Below are positions 19,296-27,373 of a stretch of DNA of 27,373 bases, one piece after another (position 1 is the first letter of the stretch; every line of letters starts with the position of its first letter). The position numbers were made by a program, and so were the translations under genes. Under the pieces are notes generated by a model. It was not told the origin of the DNA, did no database searches, and saw only the letters and a program-made list of their open reading frames with translations. Source of the DNA: Brachionus koreanus (taxonomy: Eukaryota; Rotifera; Eurotatoria; Ploima; Brachionidae); contig PJRA01000196.1 of NCBI GenBank assembly GCA_016987375.1, positions 41,263-68,635 on the forward strand, given 5' to 3'.

Positions 19296-19640
19296 TGAAC
19301 TTTTTTTTTAACTAGTTTATTAAATATTTAAAATGGCTTCGAGTAATAAAACTCTTTTCGCCATTGAATTAAAATTTAATAAAAAGTGTTAAAAGTTTTT
19401 TTTTGTTTTTCTTTCAGTTTGTATACATAGATATTAGAAATAATAAAATAGAAATGAGTATTTAGCGAATTACAGTATATTAGAAGTTCATTTGAGACTT
19501 GACCAAGAGGGACTTCTTGAGCTTTCAATTAAAACAATATAGTCCTGTACAAGAGATATAATCAAATTGTTTTTGAATACTAAATTGCTTTTTATATATC
19601 TTTTAAAGAGGTTTGTTTGCCGAGCATCGATAATTGGCAA

Positions 19641-19763
19641 ATTGACGTTTATGATCAAATTAAAATGATCATGCTCAAGAGTTTTGATTGAAAAAAGGTT
19701 CTAAAATATTTTTTTGAGTAAAAAATTTATTGCAGAAGCATATTTTAAAGTTAACATTCAATG
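19641..19763 (+). repeat. Family D repeat, first part, interrupted by a nested MITE
   Basis: ATTGACGTTTATGATCAAAT onwards matches the minus strand of 12358-12480 over about 120 bases (shared words include ATGATCATGCTCAAGAG and GAGTAAAAAATTTATTG). The match breaks at a TTAA where the piggyBac-type MITE is inserted and resumes after it. Confidence 0.75.
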
Positions 19764-19767
19764 TTAA

Positions 19768-19980
19768 CACTCAAAAACCGGAGGGGTCTTTTGAACCCCT
19801 TTTGTAACTTCCTTTATTTGTTTTTTATTCAATAAATTTAATCATTTTTTTATAATTTTTTTTCAATCAAATATTATAAAGTTATTTAATTTTTTCTATA
19901 AAATAATTTTATTTTCATTGAAAAAAAGTATAAAAAAAATTTAAATAAAAGAGTCAAAAAATTCATCCGGTTTCTGAGTG
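19768..19980. mobile_element. piggyBac-type MITE with TTAA target duplication
   Basis: The left end CACTCAAAAACCGGAGG and the minus-strand right end CACTCAGAAACCGGATG are inverted copies, and TTAA lies immediately outside both (19764-19767 and 19981-19984). TTAA duplication is the hallmark of piggyBac elements. Just inside the left end GGGGTCTTTTGAACCCC forms a 5-bp stem. It is 213 bases with no coding content. A partial copy is at 23540-23597. Confidence 0.8.
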
Positions 19981-19984
19981 TTAA

Positions 19985-20400
19985 TCTTAATTTTTTAGGT
20001 GTGCAAATTTCTGCAAACGATTTCTAAATGCAGAATTATGCAAAATAACTGGATGTTGCGGACTTAATTCGTAACTCCTCACTCAGTATCACTAGTACTT
20101 TACATATGTCAAGGACTAGTGATAAATTGCTACTAATGTATTTGTTATTTTTCTTTATTATGGTTATATTCTCTCTTGTAAAAAGTAAAAATTGTCTCAA
20201 ATAAAAAATGTTTAAACCTTAAAACCGTCTTTTATTTAAAACCTCAACAGTAAATATAAAAATAACCGTTGGTTCAAGCACCTCCACTTGAAACCTCAAC
20301 ATGGATATAGTTTAACATATCACGCTACTCATGAAAACATTTCTCTGCATTAAATTTTTCATCTAATTTATGAAATTGATGATTACAAAGCTTATAACTT
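19985..20400 (+). repeat. Family D repeat, remainder
   Basis: Directly after the MITE, AATTTTTTAGGTGTGCAAAT corresponds to GATTTTTTATGTTTGCAAGT on the minus strand at 12327-12348. At 20332-20366 TGAAAACATTTCTCTGCATT matches the minus strand just left of the N gap. The part in between (about 20020-20330) therefore predicts what the gap and deleted parts of the other copy may hold. A hairpin with 13-bp arms, one mismatch, is at 20088-20123 (ATCACTAGT...ACTAGTGAT). Confidence 0.6.
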
Positions 20401-20689
20401 TTTTTAAACGGTCAGTTATTACCCTTTACAAATCATAAATTTTTTTTTTCACTTTTTTCTCTTTTTTTCTTTTATTAAATGATCTTTTTATCCGTTAAAA
20501 ACTCTAATTATTTAATCAATATCTGTCAATATTTTTATTTTTTTTATGTATTTTACTCAAATTTGTACTTTTTTTGTATTTTTTTTTTCAATCGCTAGGC
20601 TGAAAAGAAAGACTTAGTTCCATTCGGTGTGGCCTGAGGTTTACCTCAAATTATTTGATATACACTCAAGTCAAATTTGTCTAAATTTA

Positions 20690-20825
20690 AATAATGCTAA
20701 ATTGCAGACTTTTACATAATAGTGCAACTTTGTATGTTGCAGTTTGTTGCATTTAAAGAACTTGCTTTTGACTTTTGAACTTAACATTTTGCTCTGTTCT
20801 ATTGTACTAAATTTCAAAAAAACCC
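20690..20825 (-). mobile_element. Family A MITE, truncated half copy
   Basis: TGTATGTTGCAGTTTGTTGC and the end TTGTACTAAATTTCA with AACCC match the right half of the MITE at 10642-10970. No left terminus is found, so it is a truncated copy. Confidence 0.7.
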
Positions 20826-21086
20826 TTCTGCATAAATTATTCTAGATTATATCATAGAAAATAAAAAATTATCCAAAATATTTTAAAAAAATTTTTGCAC
20901 CATATTTTTGATGTTTTTTTTCATCAACTTGAAACTTTTTTGTCTGCTGCTAAAGTAAAAGATAAGCTAAAACTATTTTCTTTATGATTAAATTTTTTTA
21001 ACTTTTAAATTAATTATTTTGAAAGAAAAAAATTTTTTTTTCATTTTTTAAAATTATTATTTATTATTTCTAATTGTTTGTTATGT
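20826..21086. other. AT-rich 3' flank of the LRR gene
   Basis: TTTATT at 21060-21065 (AATAAA on the minus strand) lies about 22 bases past the stop of the LRR gene and is a plausible polyadenylation signal. Nothing else is seen. Confidence 0.4.
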
Positions 21087-22297
21087 TCACATATTTGACT
21101 TGATTTCTTTGATATTTGAATTTTTGATTCTAGAAAAAAATATCATTATCATAACATTAATTAAAATAAAAAATAAAATAAAAACTGTAAATAGTAGATA
21201 GAACCAGACAATTAAGAAACGGCTAGGCTTATCAATAGAATTATTTTCGAGCTTATTTTCTGCAGTTGTTTTATCCTTAAAAATTGTTTTAAAAAGCTCT
21301 GAATTTTTACTAAAATAACTCGATGTTGTTTTAAAAGTCTGTGTCAATTTTTCTGTTCCATTGCTTTTCTCTTGCCAATCAGTATTTAAACCATTCTCGA
21401 ATAATATATAGTCAATTGAGTACATTTTTTGAAAAAGTTTCACAACATCTTCTCTCTCATTGAAATCAACAATTAATAAGTCCACTCTGACTAATTTTTC
21501 TTCTATTGATAAGTTACTTATACTGTTGGTGATTAGGTTATCCTGGCCGACGTCAAATTGTCCACATAGAAATATTATGGGCACCAAATCTAAGTTTCCA
21601 ATTATTTTGGGAAACATTCTCAAATTATTGTAATTTAGATCAATGATAAATGAAGTATTACTTTTTGAATTGTTGAACTCAAATATTTCAATATGATCCA
21701 AATAATTAAAGTCTAAATTTATTAGAGAAATTGAATTCGAATCAAATGACAACAAATCAAGGGAAAATAAATGGTTAGAACTAAGATTAACTTTTGAAAG
21801 ATTTTTAAATTTGAAAAAAAAATCAGCTTCTATATGATAAATTCTGTTGTTCATGAAATTAAGTGTTTCAATTGAATCTGGCAATAGATGATTGTCTATA
21901 AGATTAGATAGATTACATGATATAATTTCATATGTTTTTAAAGTAAAAATTTGATCTGCTTGAACCAAATGAGTCAGATTGGAATTTTCAATTTTAATTA
22001 TTTTAGTCGCAAAAGAATTAAAGTCATAAATTTTATCTTGTTTAAATCCAAAATTGTCTAGCAATACATCTACATCTGTTTCCGTATTGTTACTCAAGCA
22101 TCTAATAAACTCTGTTTCATTGTAAAGTTTTTCCAAACCAAAAAATTGTTTGCCACTCTTTTCGTATATGCATTCTTCACTTGAACTGATTATCAGCAAA
22201 TTTAGAGACAAAACTAGCAAAAATAAATATGTTTTGTATTCTAGTAAAAAAAAAAAACTAATAAAATTTACTTACTAAAATTAAAAACAAAATTCAT
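21087..22297 (-). CDS. Type I membrane protein with leucine-rich repeats, two exons
   Basis: A cell-surface protein of 391 residues as spliced; the function is unknown. Exon 1 is 22297-22276 (22 nt, ATG to a GTAAGT donor); exon 2 is 22240-21087; the intron is 35 nt with acceptor TTACTAG. I chose this start because exon 2 has no ATG before its hydrophobic leader, and the join gives a proper signal peptide (KYKTYLFLLVLSLNLLIISS). The ectodomain has at least three LRR-like units (LSKVNLSSNHLFSLDL, SLINLDFNYLDHIEI, FIIDLNYNNLRMFP) with cysteines before and after, and many N-glycosylation sequons. One membrane helix is at about 347-376, followed by a short basic tail. There is no TIR or kinase domain. 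It could be an adhesion or recognition protein. The exon-1 call is less sure than the rest. Confidence 0.8.
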
Positions 22298-22680
22298 TAC
22301 AAATTAGAACAATTTAACTTAAAATTAATAAGAAAATACTAAATGAAAAGAAATTTTTCTTATATTTTGTTAATTGTTAAATTTCCATAGAAAAGTTTTA
22401 TTTTATTTTATTTTTAATCTTAAATGATTAATTTTTGTTTAGGACATTGTGAATTTTGGAAAAAAAAATTTAAATTAAAACAGCATCTTTTCATTTCATT
22501 TTAATTATTAATTGTACAATAATTATTATAATAACATCTAAAGTAAAAATTGTCAGAAATATAGAGATTAGCTTGTAACAACCAAGTTGAAGCCTTGAAA
22601 TTTCCTGGAACTTAATTTTAACTTCCTTTTAGTAAATTTATTTTTCTATAAAATTGTTGAAGCATGTTTAGAGCTCTTTT
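22298..22680. other. Upstream region of the LRR gene, no other gene seen
   Basis: AT-rich with no recognisable promoter motif. On the minus strand at 22717-22610 a short frame begins MSKKKNLAKSNKRALNML, which continues the repeat block listed at 22690-22776. Confidence 0.4.
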
Positions 22681-22689
22681 ATTGGATTT

Positions 22690-22776
22690 GGCAAGATTTT
22701 TTTTCTTTGACATTTTTAAGCAAAAATTGTAATTTTTTTTTATAAATAAAACCTTTTGCCGCTTGGGCTTTTTATT
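22690..22776 (-). repeat. Two-block dispersed repeat, second copy
   Basis: On the minus strand block 1 is AATAAAAAGCCCAAGCGGCA plus AAAGGTTTT and block 2 is TTTTTGCTTAAAAATGTCAA plus GAAAAAAAATCTTGCC. Both occur at 2931-3005, but there block 1 is inverted relative to block 2. Block 2 opens a frame starting MSKKKNLAKSNKRALN on the minus strand. Confidence 0.5.
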
Positions 22777-22945
22777 CAAATTTTTGACTTTTGAAAACAG
22801 TCACTAGAATATCAGATTTGAAGCCAAGTTGTCTGAGCCGTTTGATGAGAAACGAGATGCTATTTGTGTTTTTGATGATTCTTTCCAACTGTTGACTATA
22901 GTCAGGCTTGTTATTAATTTCAATTGGAATCGACTGCTACTAAAA
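22775..22945 (-). pseudogene. LINE reverse-transcriptase C-terminal fragment
   Basis: On the minus strand, NKPDYSQQLERIIKNTNSIS then FLIKRLRQLGFKSDILVTVF reads through to a stop, preceded in another frame by LVAVDSN. This resembles the thumb region of non-LTR reverse transcriptases just after the LGxxIDxxLxW motif and before LYKSLIxSxxxY. Frameshifts show decay. It differs from the two CR1/L2-like remnants elsewhere in the window. Confidence 0.5.
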
Positions 22946-23539
22946 TTTTGTTCTTTCAGGAAAAATATGATTTTTTGTTTTAGTATGTGAGTGAATACAA
23001 CTTGACATTTCTTTGTGTTTCATTTCATTTTGTGGTGTGTACACCACCAAATTTCTTGTGATAAATTACTTTTGACTCCACCAATTCAACAAGCTAAGAT
23101 TTCTCCAGGATATCTTCAAATTAAATTAAAATAAAATAATTTTGTAATAAAAATTAAATAATTTTATAAACTATTTATTATTTGATTTAAATTATAAATA
23201 AAATGCGAATTATAAATTGAAGAAAACTTAAGCTTTGAGTAATGGTGCGGGTTTAAAAATTAGGATTACAAAAAAAAACTAAAAAATTCAATAAAATAAT
23301 TGAAAATAGTTTTTAATAGTCTCTAATTTGATTTACAATTCTTTATTTTTATTGCGGGATCAAGTCCTCATTTTGGGTATTTGTGATACTTTATAAAAAT
23401 TTATGATACTTTAAATAATTCTGTGATAATTAAAATTCTACTTTTTATGACAAATAAATATAATTATGTAAAAATTTAATTTTTTTTATGTGACGTTTAA
23501 TACATTATTGTGACATTTTAATATATTCCCCTAAATTTA
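22946..23539. other. No gene seen
   Basis: Contains GTGGTGTGTACACCACC (23033-23049), a near-palindromic word, and a B-box-like word GGGATCAAGTCCT near 23356. Otherwise AT-rich. Confidence 0.4.
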
Positions 23540-23597
23540 TTGAATAAAAAAAAGAAATAGCAAAAAGGGCTCAAAAGACCCGTCCGTTCTTTGAATG
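23540..23597 (-). mobile_element. piggyBac-type MITE, partial copy
   Basis: GGGCTCAAAAGACCCGTCCG and TTCTTTGAATG followed by TTAG correspond to the left end of the MITE at 19768-19980 read on the minus strand. The similarity continues inward through AAATTTATTGAATAAAAAA. The far end was not found. Confidence 0.6.
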
Positions 23598-24245
23598 TTA
23601 GAAAAAAAATTTATGTAGAAATTAATAAGCGAAAATTTATAAAAATGAAAGAAAGTTTAAATAGTTTTTCCAGATTTTACCCATCGGATTTTCTAGTTTT
23701 AAGCACATTTCAACCTCACGAATTACTACTGTTGCCTACATAAGCCTTTCTCCTATTTTTTAATAATGACATATCAATACCAAAATTTCATAATTTTCAA
23801 TTAAAAATTAGAGCTAGACATATAAAAGACTATTTTATTGTTTATTTTTACTTTTTTTTTTTTCTTCAACATCGCCAGATTTTCCATTAATATAAATCCC
23901 ATAACAATAATAAAAATAGTAATAATAATACTAATTATTTTTTCTGCAAGCAAATTTTTTCCACCTGCTAATAAAAATTTTCTTTATGATAGTAAAAATA
24001 AAAGTATAGAAAAAAAACAAAAATATTTAAAAAAATAATTTAGAAAATTATCTTTGCTTGATTATCTAACTTACTTTTTCTCCATTTCTGCTCATCAAAA
24101 ATACCTATGCACATTTTATCAACTATTTCAAAGTCTTTAAGCATGCAGAACTCGAAATAACGGGTTTTGGATAAAAACGAAAGATCTTAAAAGAAGTATG
24201 CAAACATCAAAAAGTATAAAAACACTAGAGACCTCATTTAAATGC
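23598..24245. other. AT-rich stretch, no gene seen
   Basis: An open frame here (23838-24038) is Ile/Phe/Lys/Asn low-complexity translation of A/T runs and is not supported as a gene. Confidence 0.45.
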
Positions 24246-24760
24246 TAACCAAGAGAAGGAAGCAAGGCCAAAAAGTAGTTGAATGCTTTAAAATATAGCA
24301 GAATTATGAATCTAAAATTGATGATGAATCATATTTCACTCTTGGCAACACCGCTTTGCTAGGAAATGATATTTTCTATAGCAGTAACGTAAGCAAGACG
24401 CCTGAGACAATAAAGAACAAGTACGCTAAAAAATTTTAAGAAGAATTTATTTTTATGCCTAGTGGTTAAGCAATCAATCAACATAATAGTCAGTCTAATT
24501 TGGAGAGTGTATTAAGAGACGACTTGAACTGAATTAATAATTAAAATATATTATCAGGATGGCAATTATGTATTTTGACTTGACTTAGCTTCATTTCATT
24601 ATGCCAATATGGTACAGAATTATATGTTAGATAAAAATATAAGGTATGCTGCTAAAGAAGTGAACCCAGCAAACGTACCAGAAGCACGATCAATTGTTTA
24701 TTTTTGCCACAATTTTTTTTTGGTCTATTCAAATCAATTTCTTCACAGCATTCAATGTAT
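24246..24760 (+). pseudogene. mariner-like (DDD/DDE) transposase remnant
   Basis: Reads KIDDESYFTLGNTALLGNDI (from about 24314; first catalytic Asp) and FYSSNVSKTPETIKNKYAKK, then a stop and a deletion of the VLVWIAIS block, PSG-stop-AINQ, YQDGNYVF, then LDLASFHYANMVQNYM (second catalytic Asp in DLA, about 24577) and KNIRYAAKEVNPANVPEARS (about 24637-24695). The expected PIEDFW with the third Asp is replaced by unrelated residues. It belongs to the same transposase type as 17692-18260 on the opposite strand; the two copies have lost different parts. Confidence 0.75.
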
Positions 24761-25294
24761 CATTATTTGCTACTTGCACAAGCTCATTAACAACAGATGT
24801 AAATTCAGTACTAGTTGATTTAGCCATTTTTGTAAGAATTTAAGCTTAAGTTTTAATAAATGAATTGGGATTTAGTTTGAAATAATGTGTTAGTGTATTA
24901 ATTATTTGTTTATATATGATTAATTTTAACTTGGCAATTTTGTTTCAAAATCAAACATCCATCAGTACTTAATTTAAATCAAATAAATTTGAAAAAGCTT
25001 AAGAAACTATTTTTATTTATAAATTAATTCGAAAAACAACGAAAAAAATAATTAATAAATTTTAAATTTATTTTTTTTTCCTTCTGTTTTTAAAACTAAA
25101 ACTTGAATTAAATTTAAAATTAAAAATATAATTGCGTGTGCTGGCTGCTGTAGGTTAATCTGAATTGATAGAGAGAGTGAAAATTGGTTGAAAAAAAAAA
25201 TGAGAGAAAATAGTGGTCAAAGAAGACTGAAGTCAAACTACAAGTCAAAACAATAAAACTAGTTCTGTTTGATAGAGCTGTTGAACCAGTTGGC
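24761..25294. other. 3' flank of glycogenin, no other gene seen
   Basis: AT-rich. It should contain the 3' UTR of glycogenin at its right end. No clear polyadenylation signal within 200 bases of the stop. Confidence 0.4.
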
Positions 25295-26464
25295 CTATTT
25301 TTTCAATTGAGCGTCTAAATGAGCTTGTATGTTGGAGAAGGCGTCGCGGCCAGTGTACTCAATTTGTCCGTGCTGCCACTTTTGCTGATGCAGTTCGGAG
25401 CCGACCTCGACACCGCCGACCACCTGACCAGTGAGGGCCGCGGGCGCCGCCTGCTCATGGTAAGCCTCCGGCTGCGGCTCATGCGACCCCTCGGCCTCTT
25501 GCTTACTCTGCACCACCGGCTTACGGCTCACCAACTGAACGCTCATTCGGCTCAAAGTCTCCTGATTCAGTGCGTGCAATACTCGTTCGGCAAACACTTT
25601 CCACCATTGGTTAATCAACTCAGATTCGTGCACAGTCACATTGCCCATGACAGATCCACTGTCCAAATTATATGTGTGATACCACGGCTTTTGAGCCCCG
25701 ATAAAATGAACTATCCTCACGCCATCTCTAAACCTGTTTTTTTTTTTAAATTAAATAAAAATTTAAAATAAAAAATTTTTTTTTTGTCTTAATTTACTGT
25801 TTATAAGCCGGGGCGTACGAATAAGACGCATTTGTGGTCATGTTAAAAACAAACGAAGCTCTGTTCCAATTGGGAAAAAACGAGTTCAAAAGACCCTGAT
25901 CGCCGCCGTCGAAGCTGCCCTGCTCGACGGCAAACGAAAGCAGACGGGAGTAGGTGTCAAGCGACGGCCGAAACACGAATACACCCGAATTGAAGCAATC
26001 CGGCCAGCCGATGTCGCTTACGGCCGTGAACTCGTCGTTGTTGAACAAGTCGTCCGAGTTTTTCACCACTAGACAATCGGAATCGAGGAAAACGCACTTA
26101 TTGAATTGAACTAGTCGCCAACAGTGCAATTTGGTGAACGTGACGCCGAGCTCGGGCCGTTTTAGCAGCGCCAAATTGGCCGAATCGTTGCTGTCCAGCA
26201 CGTCGACCAGCTCGACCAGGTCATAAACAGTCTTTAGTTGATCCCTGTTGAGAAAAGAGCAAAATTAGTGTTCGTTCGTTGCAAGGAAAAAAAATTTGCC
26301 ACTTACACTAGAGGAGTGGGTACCTCGCTGGTTATGAGGACAGATAGAGAACGGTTGGTGTTCGAGTTGCGCAACGAGTGTCCAAGAGTCAGTGCGCCTA
26401 GAGCGTAATTTTCGTTTGTTGCCAATGTAACGTAGGATTGGTCGTGAACTCGAGCGACATTCAT
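25295..26464 (-). CDS. Glycogenin (glycogenin glucosyltransferase), three exons
   Basis: Self-glucosylating GT8 enzyme that uses UDP-glucose to build the short glucan primer on its own tyrosine, which glycogen synthase then extends in the cytosol. Exons: 26464-26307, 26244-25798, 25733-25295; introns of 62 and 64 nt; 347 residues. The N-terminus [20 protein letters not shown] is the usual GT8 start. [15 protein letters not shown] precedes the metal-binding DxD (FLDSDCLV, D107 and D109). [12 protein letters not shown] and [14 protein letters not shown] are conserved. The acceptor tyrosine lies in [10 protein letters not shown] (Y194, matching human Y195). [11 protein letters not shown] closes the catalytic domain. 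A variable linker is followed by [18 protein letters not shown], the glycogen-synthase-binding C-terminus. Exons are clearly GC-richer than surrounding DNA. All key residues are present. Confidence 0.96.
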
Positions 26465-27213
26465 TTTTTTTGTTCAAAATTTTGTTCAAAATCTAAATCA
26501 ATTAGAACTAAGCTTAGTCAATGATTGAGAAAAAAAAAAAACAAAAAAAAAAATGAGAAAGGAATTTATTTAAATGTTTTTTTATTTTGGCAAGCATGGA
26601 TTGTTTAAGTATACAGCTAAATTTTTCTGCTTGCCATTCCTAGTCACAGAGACAAAGAGAAAGAGCGAGAGATTATCCAAATTTTAAAATTTCATTTTTT
26701 AAATAATAAAAAAGCTATAATCACTTATTGCAATGATGATTTAGAAGCGTTCTATTTAGAATATTTTATTTAAGCTATTTTTTTTTTATTTTGCTTTTTA
26801 GGTAAATCACATGCTTTGATTTGATTTCAGATTTGGGATGCTTTGTTTGTTGTTGAAGATTGTTTGGATGGGCTTATGCGTACAAATTTTAAACATTTTT
26901 ACTAAACTATTTATTTTCAGATTCAAGCTAATTTATTTGAATAGAATGGATTTAATTTATTACATTTTTTTTTTGGATTTGTGAGTGAATGTGTGTATGT
27001 GTGTGTTTTAAATGGCCGTAATTTGATATGCTAAATCAAAATGTTATTTTAGCATTCAACCAATTTATCAGCAACACATGCCTGACTCGTTCACATATCT
27101 ACATTATTTGTGTTGCATAGCTGATAATTAAAAACAAAAAGTTTATTATAGCTTAATCTAAAATTGATTATTTTTTTTCTGTTTTGTTTTATTTTTGTTC
27201 ATTTGGGTTTTTA
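26465..27213. other. Upstream region of glycogenin
   Basis: Probably holds the glycogenin promoter and 5' UTR on the minus strand, but I cannot place a start site. It contains a purine-rich run (26650-26672, GAGACAAAGAGAAAGAGCGA) and a short TG repeat (about 26990-27006). Confidence 0.45.
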
Positions 27214-27373
27214 GGTTTTGTGAAATTTAGTACAATAGAACAGAACAAATTGTTGAAAATTCTTATAACTTTTTTTTTATAAGTCAAAAGCAAGTTCTGT
27301 AAATGCATCATGGTGCAACATTTAAAGTTGCACTATTAAGAAAAATCTGAAAAAAACTCTGCAAATTTAGTAT
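27214..27373. mobile_element. Family A MITE, left half, cut by the window end
   Basis: Begins GGTTTTGTGAAATTTAGTAC and continues with AAATGCATCATGGTGCAACA, AAAGTTGCACTATTA and ACTCTGCAAA, matching the left half of the MITE at 10642-10970. As in the other copies, the bases just before the terminus are TA. Confidence 0.8.

Noticed and set aside
23838..24038. Small Ile/Phe/Lys-rich protein
   Set aside because: A translation of A/T homopolymer runs with no sign of coding selection.
25319..25771. Plus-strand 150-codon open frame opposite glycogenin exon 3
   Set aside because: It is the antisense shadow of a GC-rich conserved exon and has no recognisable features.
26265..26489. Alternative frame over glycogenin exon 1
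   Set aside because: The frame starting at 26464 encodes the conserved GT8 N-terminus with a proper GTAAGT donor.
26830..26905. Possible plus-strand exon (IWDALFVVEDCLDGLMRTNF)
   Set aside because: Short, with a TTTCAG acceptor-like word but no partner exon or recognised homology.
1..27373. CRISPR array, operons or bacterial-type signals
   Set aside because: The spliceosomal introns and animal gene families show this is a eukaryotic nuclear sequence; no regularly spaced direct repeats were seen apart from the 15-bp degenerate array.

Overview
The window looks like a very AT-rich metazoan nuclear genome with tiny spliceosomal introns (35-64 nt wherever I could fix both splice sites), compact genes and many decayed transposons. 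The best guess is a monogonont rotifer such as Brachionus; this is an inference from style (short introns, an intron-poor divergent GPCR and LRR/TM gene, this mix of LINE and mariner remnants), and nothing here proves the species. An 87-base run of N marks an assembly gap.

Layout. 1-2717: the 3' end of a LINE, a short degenerate tandem array, then a TIR element (635-2542) with an 8-9 bp target duplication that carries a frameshifted USP-like cysteine-peptidase gene. 3478-8141: an apparently intact six-exon AGO-clade Argonaute on the plus strand (915 codons as I splice it). Its four small introns are 50-56 nt, but one intron is 1704 nt and contains a second TIR element with a perfect 9-bp target duplication and a small Cys-rich reading frame. 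8142-10640: AT-rich sequence with an almost perfect 37-bp hairpin and one small unrecognised gene on the minus strand. 10642-15365: a transposon graveyard with a foldback MITE, a CR1/L2-like LINE remnant split by another MITE (9-bp duplication), a repeat interrupted by the N gap, an AT-hook protein remnant, and a second LINE remnant with its structured 3' end. 16053-17102: an intronless rhodopsin-type GPCR on the minus strand. 17692-20825: mariner-like and Tc1-like transposase remnants, and a TTAA-flanked piggyBac-type MITE nested in another repeat. 21087-22297: a secreted/membrane LRR protein on the minus strand with a 22-nt first coding exon. 22680-24760: LINE, MITE and mariner remnants. 25295-26464: an intact three-exon glycogenin on the minus strand, noticeably GC-richer than its surroundings. 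27214 to the end: another copy of the foldback MITE.

The four host genes that look alive (Argonaute, GPCR, LRR/TM protein, glycogenin) do not form a pathway; they are ordinary neighbours separated by transposon debris. The most interesting material is the Argonaute, which has an Asp rather than His at the fourth catalytic position and a transposon-bearing intron, and the set of TIR elements beginning with GG and flanked by 8-9 bp duplications, two of which carry non-transposase reading frames.
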